A DNA stretch of 53,908 bases from Acidobacteriota bacterium. GTDB taxonomy: Bacteria > Acidobacteriota > Terriglobia > Bryobacterales > Bryobacteraceae. The notes under the pieces are model-generated. The model searched no databases and had not been told where the DNA came from. It saw nothing but the letters and a program-made list of their open reading frames with translations. A program made the translations under genes and the position numbers. The stretch covers positions 1-53,908 of the forward strand of contig JAFDVU010000030.1 of assembly GCA_018268835.1 (NCBI GenBank), read 5' to 3'. Positions 17,457-27,569 of the stretch are shown here, piece by piece. The first letter of the stretch is position 1; each line of letters starts with the position of its first letter.

Positions 17457-17924
17457 GTGGACGAATCGTTCCAAAACCCACTCACCGCCCGTATCGCCGC
17501 CTTCCTCGAAAGCATCGGCCTCCCCGTCCGCGCCGCCGCCGTGCCGGAGCGCACGTTTCTCCCCGGCCTGCACATCGCGGGCGGCACCCTGCTCGTGGAC
17601 GAATCGCACCTGATCTATCCCGGCGACATCCTCCACGAAGCCGGCCACCTCGCCGTAATGACACCCGCCCAACGCGCCTCCCTCGAAGGCGACGTCGGCG
17701 ACAACGGAGGCGAGGAGATGGCGGCCATCGCCTGGTCCTACGCCGCGGCCGTGCACCTCGGCATCCCGCCCGAAGTGGTATTTCACGAGGCCGGCTATCG
17801 CGGAGGCGCCGCCAACCTGATCGAGAACTTCGCCCAAGGCCGCTCCATCGGCCTGCCCTATCTCAAATGGATCGGCCTCGCCGGCGACGACTACCCCTCC
17901 ATGCGCCGCTGGCTCCGCGAATAA
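17457..17924 (+). CDS. Small HExxH protein, putative zinc-binding
   Basis: 155 residues from GTG at 17457. A H-E-A-G-H motif (ILHEAGHLAVM) near residue 60 gives the HExxH zinc site of metallopeptidases, and EEMAAIAWSYAAAVHLG about 27 residues later could supply a third ligand. The chain is short, with no signal peptide or membrane helix, so a cytoplasmic location is expected. It could be a minimal peptidase of the IrrE or other gluzincin-like type, or only a metal-binding relic. It is divergent from the preceding gene and followed 27 bases later by the end of the convergent porin gene. Confidence 0.78.
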   Translation: MDESFQNPLTARIAAFLESIGLPVRAAAVPERTFLPGLHIAGGTLLVDESHLIYPGDILHEAGHLAVMTPAQRASLEGDVGDNGGEEMAAIAWSYAAAVHLGIPPEVVFHEAGYRGGAANLIENFAQGRSIGLPYLKWIGLAGDDYPSMRRWLRE

Positions 17925-17951
17925 CCGGCCCCGCCCGCGAACGTCCGCTCC

Positions 17952-19274
17952 TCACCTCTCCCAGTGCAGCCGCAGCGAACCCACCGGCACCGGCCCCCGG
18001 TCCCGGTTGTACGCCGGATTCGAGACCCACTGATAATCCAGCGTCACGGTCCAATCGCGCAGCACGTGGCACGCATAATACGTCTCCGCGATCGTTTCCG
18101 GCGCGTAGTTCAGCCGCCCGTCCCCGATGATGAAGCCCACCCCGCCCGCCGCCAGAAACCGCCGGTCGTCGCCCGACAGGTAATTGCGTACCGCCGCCGC
18201 GCCCACCACATCCCCCGCGCGCTTCCACAGCCGCCCGGGGATCGCGATCCCGCCGCTTAGCGACCGGTCGATCTGCGTGAACGCCCACGCCTCCGTCTTC
18301 CCGTCGTTCCACCCGTACCGCGCGAACACCCCGAGGTCGCGCGCGATCTCCTGCTCCAGGTTCACCCCGAATCCGTACTTCTTCGTGCCCGGCCGCCGCG
18401 TCGGACCCAGATCGGCGGGCGCGCCGCCGGCCATCGCCACCGCTTCGCGGAACGTGCCCGCGCGCTCCCGGTTCAGGTACCCGAGCAGCCGCACCGCGCC
18501 GTGCCGCTTCCACGGCGCATACCGCCGCTCCCACTCCACCGCGATCCCGCGGTCCTTCGCCACCCGCGTATCGAAGGTCCCGCCGTTGGCCACCGTCGGC
18601 TCCAGCACCGCCGCTCCCCGCAGGCTCCACGTCCGCATCGTCAACTCCGCCACCGTCCCGACCGTGTACCCGCGCGTGTCCGCCGGATAATCCCACGCCC
18701 CGTTCGACATCAACGCCCAGTTCATGAACTGCCCCCGCGGATCGTGGCTGTAGGTGTTGTTATCGAAGAAATCCGTGATGGAAAATCGTCCCGTGATCAG
18801 GGTGAACCGGCGCACCGGAACCCTTCCCTTCAGTTGATTGGCTTCGTCCTCCTGAAGCTCCGTCTCCGCGCCGAAGCCCCAGGTGTTGCGCACGAACCCG
18901 CGCGCCACGTACAGCGTGGGAACCGCCGCCGCCACCCGCGGAATCTCGCCGTTTGTGAAACCCGCGATCCCCGTCACCTGCCCAAAACCCCGGCCGCCCG
19001 CGATCTCGGGATCGAACACAATTTCCGTCCACGAGTTCAAGCGGTAGCTCAGAAACATCGTCGCGGTCAGGGAGACGCGGCTTTCCCCATACCCCGGAAG
19101 GCTGTTCTCGCCGGAATAGGGTGACGCGAATGACCCGTGGTGCTGCCCGATCGAAGTCGCCTGGAAATGGATGCTCCAGCGCGCGTCGGATGAATTGGAT
19201 GCGGCGTCCTGCGCTCGTGCCGCGAAGCACGCCGCCAGGACGCCGCCGATGAGCAAGATGCGTGGACGGTTCAC
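17952..19274 (-). CDS. OprB-like carbohydrate-selective-type porin
   Basis: 440 residues from GTG at 19274, supported by AGGAGG about 10 bases upstream and by a signal peptide directly after it (ILLIGGVLAACFAARAQ). The body is a run of amphipathic beta strands with OprB-family phrases: WSIHFQATSIGQHHGSFASPY at the N-terminus, ITDFFDNNTYSHDPRGQFMNW in the middle and GVFARYGWNDG towards the C-terminus. Such porins let sugars or small solutes cross the outer membrane. Here it is the third gene of an operon behind an NRAMP-type transporter and a one-helix protein (gaps of 22 and 11 bases), so it may pass a metal complex or organic acid rather than sugar (inference). Confidence 0.9.
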   Translation of the reverse strand: MNRPRILLIGGVLAACFAARAQDAASNSSDARWSIHFQATSIGQHHGSFASPYSGENSLPGYGESRVSLTATMFLSYRLNSWTEIVFDPEIAGGRGFGQVTGIAGFTNGEIPRVAAAVPTLYVARGFVRNTWGFGAETELQEDEANQLKGRVPVRRFTLITGRFSITDFFDNNTYSHDPRGQFMNWALMSNGAWDYPADTRGYTVGTVAELTMRTWSLRGAAVLEPTVANGGTFDTRVAKDRGIAVEWERRYAPWKRHGAVRLLGYLNRERAGTFREAVAMAGGAPADLGPTRRPGTKKYGFGVNLEQEIARDLGVFARYGWNDGKTEAWAFTQIDRSLSGGIAIPGRLWKRAGDVVGAAAVRNYLSGDDRRFLAAGGVGFIIGDGRLNYAPETIAETYYACHVLRDWTVTLDYQWVSNPAYNRDRGPVPVGSLRLHWER

Positions 19275-19285
19275 CGTGGGCCTCC

Positions 19286-19510
19286 TCAGCCGAACACCTT
19301 CGCCAGGTCGAGAACGTGGTACAGCACCAGCACCGTCATGAGCACCAGGTAGGCGCGCAAACTGAAGAGCGCCATGCGCACGCCCGCCGTCATCGGCATC
19401 GGGCCCAGGCCTTCGATATCGACCTTGGTCTCCGGCAGGTCGTCCAAAGGATGAATCACCACGAAGCGGTCGTCGCGGTCGCGTTCCATGTTGTGCATCG
19501 TCGTCGCCAT
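19286..19510 (-). CDS. Small one-helix membrane protein
   Basis: 74 residues; ATG at 19510 preceded by GGAGAT. An acidic, hydrophilic N-terminal half (ERDRDDRFVVIHPLDDLPE) is followed by a single hydrophobic helix near residues 47-66 (LFSLRAYLVLMTVLVLYHVL). No known family recognised. It is sandwiched between the NRAMP-type transporter and the OprB-like porin, 22 and 11 bases from them. It could be an accessory subunit of the transporter or a linker to the porin; this is inference from position only. Confidence 0.8.
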   Translation of the reverse strand: MATTMHNMERDRDDRFVVIHPLDDLPETKVDIEGLGPMPMTAGVRMALFSLRAYLVLMTVLVLYHVLDLAKVFG

Positions 19511-19532
19511 GTTGGTATCTCCTTTTGCTTCG

Positions 19533-20861
19533 TTATGCGCCGGGAAAGAGTTTGGGGGCCGCCACCTGCGCGGCCAGGATCAGCGACAGGGCGAACAGAA
19601 CGATGATGATGGTCCAGTTCACCACGTTGTTCCAGGGCTTGTTGGCGAACTCGCCTAACAACTCTCTGTCGTTCAGCAGCAGTTGCAAAAAAATGATCGC
19701 CGAAGGCAGCATCACGCCGGCCAGCACCTGTACCCCCAGGATGATCAGTTGCAGCGGCGCGCCCGGGATCAGCACCAGTCCCGCGGCGGCGGCCACGCAC
19801 GCCAGGTACACCGCGTAAAACCCCGGGGCCTCGCGCACAGGCAGTTGCAGGCTGTGCGCCCAGCCCCGCACTTCCCCGTAAGCCCACGCGCTCGAAAGCG
19901 AGATCGCCGTCGTACCCAGCACCGCGGCGTTGACCATCAGCAGCAGCATCGCGTGGCGGAAGAACCCGCCCGCCGCCGTTCCCAGGTCGAGTGCCATCTG
20001 CGCCGGGTCGGTGAAGCGGAACCCGTGCGCCAGTGAAGCGCTACCGGCGATCATCATGCAGCCCGCCACCGTCACCGTGACGCACGCGCCCAGCAGCGTG
20101 TCCAGCCGCGCCCACTTGAGGTCGGAGAACCGCAGCCGCTTGTCGGCGATACAGCTCTGCTGGAAGAAGAGCTGCCAGGGCGCAATCGTCGTTCCCACGA
20201 TCGCGATCACCAGGAACATCAGATCCGCCGTGATGCCTCCCGCGGGCACGCCCGGCACAAGCGCGCCGCGTACCAGCTCCCCGGCCGGAGGCCGCAGCCG
20301 GAACGCCACCGCGAACCACGCCAGGTCCAGCAGACAGAGCAGCACCACCGTGCGCTCCCACCGCCGGTAACTGCCGGTGAAGGCGATGAGCACCAGGCCC
20401 GCCGCTGCCACGGGGATGCCGATCCGCGGATCCACCCCGAGTTTGGTGAGCGCCAGATCAATCGCCGCGAACTCCGTAACCAGGGTCAGAAAATTGACCA
20501 GCTCGAGATCGATCAGGGAGAACAGCCCCCACCACCGGCCGAACCGCTGGTAGATCATCGCCGCATGGCCCTTGCCCGTCGCAATCCCCAGTCGCACCAC
20601 CATTTCCTGTATGAAGTACGTGACCGGCAACAGCAGCAGCACCAGCCACAGCAGGCGCGTGCCGTATTGCGCTCCCGCCTGGCTGTAAGTCGAAACCGCG
20701 CCCGCGTCGTTGTCCGCGACCATTACAATCAAACCCGGCCCGAATACCATCAGGAACGTGAGCACATCCCGCGCCCACTTCGATTTCACGCTGCGCCCGC
20801 GCGCCGGCTCGATCCGTGGATCGAGCACGGACGCGGGCGCAGTCACAAACTTGTTGCTCAT
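19533..20861 (-). CDS. NRAMP-family metal transporter with altered metal site
   Basis: 442 residues from ATG at 20861, with GGGAGA upstream. Eleven or so transmembrane helices. The first-helix site, DPGN in classical NRAMP proteins, reads D52-A-G-A here (VADNDAGAVSTYSQAGAQYG). The sixth-helix site, usually M-P-H-N, reads A227-P-W-Q (TTIAPWQLFFQQS). The aspartate is kept, but the asparagine and the metal-coordinating methionine are lost. Loss of the sixth-helix Met is known from NRAMP-related magnesium transporters, which prefer Mg2+ to Mn2+/Fe2+. So Mg2+ or another hard ion is more likely than Mn2+ or Fe2+, although the site also differs from that group as far as I can judge. First gene of an operon with a one-helix protein and an OprB-like porin. 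Confidence 0.88.
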   Translation of the reverse strand: MSNKFVTAPASVLDPRIEPARGRSVKSKWARDVLTFLMVFGPGLIVMVADNDAGAVSTYSQAGAQYGTRLLWLVLLLLPVTYFIQEMVVRLGIATGKGHAAMIYQRFGRWWGLFSLIDLELVNFLTLVTEFAAIDLALTKLGVDPRIGIPVAAAGLVLIAFTGSYRRWERTVVLLCLLDLAWFAVAFRLRPPAGELVRGALVPGVPAGGITADLMFLVIAIVGTTIAPWQLFFQQSCIADKRLRFSDLKWARLDTLLGACVTVTVAGCMMIAGSASLAHGFRFTDPAQMALDLGTAAGGFFRHAMLLLMVNAAVLGTTAISLSSAWAYGEVRGWAHSLQLPVREAPGFYAVYLACVAAAAGLVLIPGAPLQLIILGVQVLAGVMLPSAIIFLQLLLNDRELLGEFANKPWNNVVNWTIIIVLFALSLILAAQVAAPKLFPGA

Positions 20862-21260
20862 TGGGAGTCTCCCCCGCAAAACACGGCATCGCCGCGTTCC
20901 CGGTTTTCTCGAGGCAGGCCTCGCGCGGACTACCGCCGCGGACCGGCATCGGTTGTCATGCTGGAGATGTCAAAGGGAAGAGACAGGTCCCGCCCGGATT
21001 CGGGTCGGGGCGCCTCGCGCCCTCCGCATTCACCACCGTTTGTCGGTGGGAATCGCGGCGGAGGGGCGATAGCAGGACGACTATCGGATTACCGCCAGGA
21101 CTCCCACGCCGTATCCTCCGCTACTCGGAGGTTGATCGTCGTTGGGTTCCATATGCCTTTCTGAATCTCGGGTCGACGCGGCCCGCCGCATCGTTCCAGG
21201 TTCCAACTTAGCGCGCGCCGTTTCGCGGTGTCAATGAAAAGTTGGTAAATGACGATCGAG
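20862..21260 (-). promoter_or_regulatory. 399-base gene-free leader of the NRAMP/OprB operon
   Basis: No credible gene in either strand. It contains the promoter of the operon and probably a long 5' leader rich in potential stems, for example CGAGGC-AG-GCCTCG at 20910-20923. I looked for the conserved blocks of the M-box (Mg) and yybP-ykoY (Mn) riboswitches and did not see them. An unrecognised metal-responsive RNA is possible but unsupported. Confidence 0.35.
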
Positions 21261-23729
<2,469 letters not shown>

Positions 23730-23790
23730 CCCTGGCTACATATTACCGCCGGCGGCCACTGTGTAGGGTCCGAGAATTGGCTCGACAAAG

Positions 23791-23826
23791 ATCCGTGTGC
23801 ATCCGTGTCCATCCGTGGCCAAATTC
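23791..23826 (+). repeat. Dispersed repeat copy A (ATCCGTGTNCATCCGTGT type)
   Basis: A 36-base segment built from near-10-base units (ATCCGTGTGC, ATCCGTGTCC, ATCCGTGGCC, then AAATTC). It matches 36563-36598 with few changes, and its reverse complement is seen at 36641-36665. It lies in the 133-base gap between the gamma-glutamyltransferase and ADOP genes. Confidence 0.85.
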
Positions 23827-23862
23827 AGACGCCCGTTGGTCGCGTCCCCTCCGCGCCTCCGA

Positions 23863-25596
23863 CTAAGGCCGCGCCTTCAATTCCACCAGCACAGGTTGCT
23901 CGGGAATGGCCGCGCCGTCCGTTCGCGGATCCGAACCCGCAAAGTTGACCCCGCGCCTGCCATCGCGCATCACGGCCTCTCCGTTACCCATGGCTGTCGC
24001 AAACCCGGCCATCGGCGTGATGATGTGCCCGCGCCGCGACAGTTCCCGCAGCACCGCTTCGCCCACCCCGCTTTCGATCTGCACGTCGCACCCGTCGAAG
24101 GTGCCCTTGGTGAACCGCGCCGCTTCCAGCGCCATCTGCACGTTCATACCGAAATCCACCACGTTGGAGACAAACTGCGCGTGCGCCTGCGACTGGTTCC
24201 ATCCGCCCATGATGCCGAACCCGATCGTGATGTCCCCCTTGCGCATGAACGCCGGAATGATCGTATGCAGCGGCCGCTTGTGACCCGCCAGCGAATTCGG
24301 CTTGCCCGGCTCGAGGTCGAAACCCTGGCCCCGATTCTGGAACGAAAACCCCGCTCCCGGAGCTACCATCCCCGTCCCGTACCCCGAGTAGTTGCTCTGG
24401 ATCAGCGAAACGATGTTGCCTTCCCGATCGATGGTCGAAAGGTAGATGGTTTCGTTGCCGTGCGCCGCCAGCGTCGCCGCCAGGTCGCTCGGCAGCACCT
24501 TGCAGGACGCCTTCTGCATATCGATCAGTCCGGCCCGCTGTTTGGCCAGATCCTTGGACAGCATCTGCGCCACCGGGACCGGCCCGAACCTCGGGTCGCC
24601 GACGAACTTCGCCATGTCGGCATACGCCAGCTTCTTGGCTTCGATCATCACGTGCAGCGCCGCCGCCGAATCGTGGCCGTAGTCCTTCAGCGGGAAATTC
24701 TCCATGATGTTCAGCATCGAAAGCGCGGCGATCCCCTGGCCATTGGGCGGCAACTCGTAAATGTCCCAACCGCGGTAGGTGGTCGTGATGGGCTCCACCC
24801 ATTCCGGCTCGAACTCGGCGAAGTCTTCCACCGTGTGGGTTCCCCCCTGCGCCCGCAGGAACTTCACCATCCTCTCGGTCAATTCGCCCTTGTAGTAGCC
24901 GTCGCGCCCATGCTCCACCACCTGCCGCAGCGAATCGGCCAGCGCGGGATTGCGGAACACGTCCCCCAGTTGCGGACGCGTTCCCCCGGGCATATACGTC
25001 TCGCGGTATCCCGGCTGCTTGAGCAGCGCCTGCGTGATCCAGTAGCGCGCCCCCAACTCCGGCAGCGGGAAGCCGTTCTCCGCATAGTAAATCGCCGCGG
25101 CCAGCAACTCGCGATACGATTTCGTCCCGAAGCGCTTGCGCAGGGCATCCCAACCGGCCACACATCCCGGCACCGTGATCGCGTGGACGCTGAAGCGATC
25201 GAGCTTGGTGACGCCCTTGCTCTTGAGGGCATCGATGGTCAGCCCCTTAGGCGTCCAACCGCTCGAATTCAGGCCATAGAGCTTGCCGGTCTTGGCCTCG
25301 TACACAATGGCGAACAGATCGCCGCCCATGCCGTTGACGAACGGCTCGGTAACCCCGACCACGGCGTTGGCGGCGATCGCGGCATCCACCGCGTTCCCGC
25401 CGGCCTCCAGGATTTTCGCCCCCGCCTGCGCGGCCAGAAACTGCGGAGCCGCGACGATCCCGAGTTTCGTCACGATCATGGACCGCGCCTGTTCCCGCCC
25501 CGGCGGAACAGCGGCGGCGGGACGGGCAGCGGAGGGCGTGTCCTCCTGCGCAAACACTCCCAGCGAGACCAACAGCGCCAGACACAGCAGTTTCAT
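23863..25596 (-). CDS. ggt: Exported gamma-glutamyltransferase
   Basis: 577 residues counted from ATG at 25596, which begins the signal peptide (KLLCLALLVSLGVFAQ). Longer upstream in-frame sequence is not coding. The protein would be synthesised as a precursor and cleave itself before Thr383 in NETIYLSTID, the nucleophile of the small subunit, matching the T-T-H-Y-S region of the E. coli enzyme. Other family marks are GGNAVDAAIAAN near residue 70, GMGGDLFAIVY, ELPPNGQGIAAL and the small-subunit FGIMGGWNQSQAHAQFVSNVVDFGMNVQMALEAARF block. It transfers or hydrolyses the gamma-glutamyl group of glutathione and related peptides outside the cytoplasm. No dedicated partner gene is visible. Confidence 0.96.
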   Translation of the reverse strand: MKLLCLALLVSLGVFAQEDTPSAARPAAAVPPGREQARSMIVTKLGIVAAPQFLAAQAGAKILEAGGNAVDAAIAANAVVGVTEPFVNGMGGDLFAIVYEAKTGKLYGLNSSGWTPKGLTIDALKSKGVTKLDRFSVHAITVPGCVAGWDALRKRFGTKSYRELLAAAIYYAENGFPLPELGARYWITQALLKQPGYRETYMPGGTRPQLGDVFRNPALADSLRQVVEHGRDGYYKGELTERMVKFLRAQGGTHTVEDFAEFEPEWVEPITTTYRGWDIYELPPNGQGIAALSMLNIMENFPLKDYGHDSAAALHVMIEAKKLAYADMAKFVGDPRFGPVPVAQMLSKDLAKQRAGLIDMQKASCKVLPSDLAATLAAHGNETIYLSTIDREGNIVSLIQSNYSGYGTGMVAPGAGFSFQNRGQGFDLEPGKPNSLAGHKRPLHTIIPAFMRKGDITIGFGIMGGWNQSQAHAQFVSNVVDFGMNVQMALEAARFTKGTFDGCDVQIESGVGEAVLRELSRRGHIITPMAGFATAMGNGEAVMRDGRRGVNFAGSDPRTDGAAIPEQPVLVELKARP

Positions 25597-25808
25597 AGTT
25601 GGGAGTGTAACAAAAGCCATGCCGGAATCCGCGCGATTCCCGGGGGAACACGTCAACATCGGAGCCGCTCGTCCGGCGCCGCTTTGGCCGGACATATCTC
25701 CCGAACCCGGACTTGGGGACAACCGCCGCACAAGGTCCGGTTTGGCGATCGTGGAAACCCGGCTACCTACTTCACCGTCAATCATGACTGACTGCTGGAG
25801 GTGCCGCA

Positions 25809-26675
25809 GTGCATGCCCAAGTCTGTTTGAGCCGATCTCGGAAGCTCACTCGGCGGACGTTCCTTAGCGTCGTCGCCGCGTGTTCGACTCTCGCTGGCAG
25901 TGCCAGTGATGACGACGCCGTGTGGGCTCAGTATTTGGCTTGGCTTAAGGGTCGGGCTCTCGGAGATCTCGTCGGCCTTGATACCTACCGGAAAGTGCTG
26001 GCCGATCAGGGACTTCCCAAGGAAGAAATTGAACAACGTATGGCGCATATTTCTGAGCGCTCGTTAAGGCGCCCGGAGGCGATGCGACTCTGGTTTAACA
26101 GCATGTACGGCCCGCGAGGTCCAATCGGACCGGATTGGCCGACGCCATTCCTGATGGATGCAGTCAAGGGCCTTACGCCCGGAGCCGCGTTGGACGTATG
26201 CATGGGTGAAGGGCGCAATTCAATTTTCCTTGCCGGCTTGGGATGGAAGGTAACGGGCTTCGACGTTTCCGATGTTGCAGTCGCGAATGCGGTCGCAAAG
26301 GCGAAGAAGGCGGGAGTGGAGATAGCCGCAGTCCGGCTCGGGTACCAGGACTTCGACTTCGGACACGAGAGATGGGACCTCATCGTGATGACGTACGCCT
26401 ATTTCCCGATCCGCGACACGAACTACGTAAGCCGGCTCATTCAGTCGATGCGGTCCGGGGGATTGCTCGCGTTTCAACACGGGGTGCTCAAGAAGGGCGC
26501 CGACCCGACCGGCGACGCAGCGCTGCTCGGAATTCCCGAAGAGGGTGAACTGAAGGTGATTTTTCGAAACCTACGCATTCTGCGGTATCAGGAACTCGAA
26601 GAACTATCGGACTGGCAGGTTGGAGATGGGGGCCGGAAAGGACGATCCGTCAAGATGCTTGCCCAGAAGCCGTGA
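25809..26675 (+). CDS. SAM-dependent methyltransferase with export-type N-terminus
   Basis: 288 residues from GTG at 25809; an in-frame TTG at 25827 is an alternative start. The N-terminus reads RKLTRRTFLSVVAACSTLAGSAS, which has paired arginines, a hydrophobic core and a small-residue end, like a Tat signal. A helical segment (residues about 35-85) precedes a class I methyltransferase core: motif I as ALDVCMGEGRNSIFLA, then VTGFDVS with the acidic residue for the ribose, YQDFDFGHERWDLIVMTYAYFP and a late SGGLLAFQHG. A SAM-using enzyme outside the cytoplasm would be surprising, so the N-terminus may be an anchor facing the cytoplasm or a relic. Codon use is less GC-biased than that of the neighbours, suggesting an acquired segment. 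Confidence 0.85.
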   Translation: MHAQVCLSRSRKLTRRTFLSVVAACSTLAGSASDDDAVWAQYLAWLKGRALGDLVGLDTYRKVLADQGLPKEEIEQRMAHISERSLRRPEAMRLWFNSMYGPRGPIGPDWPTPFLMDAVKGLTPGAALDVCMGEGRNSIFLAGLGWKVTGFDVSDVAVANAVAKAKKAGVEIAAVRLGYQDFDFGHERWDLIVMTYAYFPIRDTNYVSRLIQSMRSGGLLAFQHGVLKKGADPTGDAALLGIPEEGELKVIFRNLRILRYQELEELSDWQVGDGGRKGRSVKMLAQKP

Positions 26676-26944
26676 TTTCAAGGTTTCATCCTAAAGCAGG
26701 TGACGGCCGGGAGACGGTCGGCCACTGCGCGCAGCGACGCACACCGAAGCGCGCGGTGGACAGGGCGAGTTCCAACAAGCAGCTGCCGATCAACGTCCGA
26801 TCCGTTCGTGAATCATCAGTTTCGCGCACGGCCCGGCCTTTTCCGAAATCCGGCTCCACCACCCGCGCGCTCCTGGTCATCTGGACCAGCCAAAGGTGCG
26901 GCTACGGCCCTGGCCACAGCGTGATGTTTTCGGACGGGGCCCGG

Positions 26945-27169
26945 CTAATGCTTTCCGAAGAACCAGAAGATGTACCCGCACTGCACGCAGATGTAGTTCG
27001 TGGCCTCCTTGTTCGCCCAATCGAACTTGAAGAACGTCGCCACCCGCGTGTTGAGAAGCGAATTGCGTTCATGAAACTGCTGGCAGCCACACACGCTACA
27101 CGCCAGCGTTCGGGGGCCTACTTGAACCGCAATGGTGCCGTCGCCGCGCTCGATCTCGTTGAACTCCAT
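26945..27169 (-). CDS. Small zinc-ribbon protein (DUF2082-like)
   Basis: 74 residues from ATG at 27169, preceded by GGAGG at good spacing. Two CxxC knuckles are visible, LACSVCGC near residue 25 and YICVQCGY near residue 60, separated by an aromatic strand segment (VATFFKFDWANKEA). This is the layout of the small zinc-ribbon proteins of the DUF2082 type, which are suspected nucleic-acid binders. Cytoplasmic; function not known. The frame extends upstream of the ATG but without similarity or composition to suggest coding. Confidence 0.82.
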   Translation of the reverse strand: MEFNEIERGDGTIAVQVGPRTLACSVCGCQQFHERNSLLNTRVATFFKFDWANKEATNYICVQCGYIFWFFGKH

Positions 27170-27569
27170 GCCGTCAGCCTCCGACAAGAATGTAGCAGCG
27201 TGCACTGTGGCGGTACAGCAGCCGCCGCGTGGGCGGTCCGCTCTTCCTCGGTCGCGAGGGTCCTTGGTGCACGCCAAACGCAACCTGTCTCGCTTACGCC
27301 GACGAACGCGATGACGGCGATCGACGTGAGTCTCATGGCCTCCCTGAAAATGACGCAGGATGTTGATGTCGTTGAAATGGCAGGCAGAAGAACACCGTCT
27401 CTTCCGATACCGCTGCGAGCGTTTCTGGAAAGTACACCGACGCGGTCCGGTTCGGGCGCTCAGTTTCTCAAAACCATTTCTGGCAAGCGCCAGCGTCTGT
27501 TCATTCGGGCTGCGGCGAGGCTCTCGTGCACATGGCCGAATTATGTGGAACGTTGAGGAAGGTCGCAGA
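27170..27569. other. Gene-free stretch in an accessory region
   Basis: 400 bases with no convincing gene on either strand. Frames here lack a ribosome binding site and family features, and base composition is less GC-rich than in the core genes. The stretch at 26676-26944 on the other side of the zinc-ribbon gene is similarly empty. Decayed genes are possible but I cannot recognise any. Confidence 0.5.

Noticed and set aside
20862..21260. M-box or yybP-ykoY riboswitch before the NRAMP gene
   Set aside because: The conserved sequence blocks of both classes could not be found on reading the leader strand.
27118..27336. Possible lipoprotein on the minus strand (short hydrophobic start ending in Gly-Cys)
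   Set aside because: Lipobox is poor, the rest is of shadow-frame composition and it overlaps the zinc-ribbon gene start.
26672..27556. 294-codon plus-strand frame
   Set aside because: No ribosome binding site, no recognisable domain, and it covers the better supported zinc-ribbon gene on the other strand.
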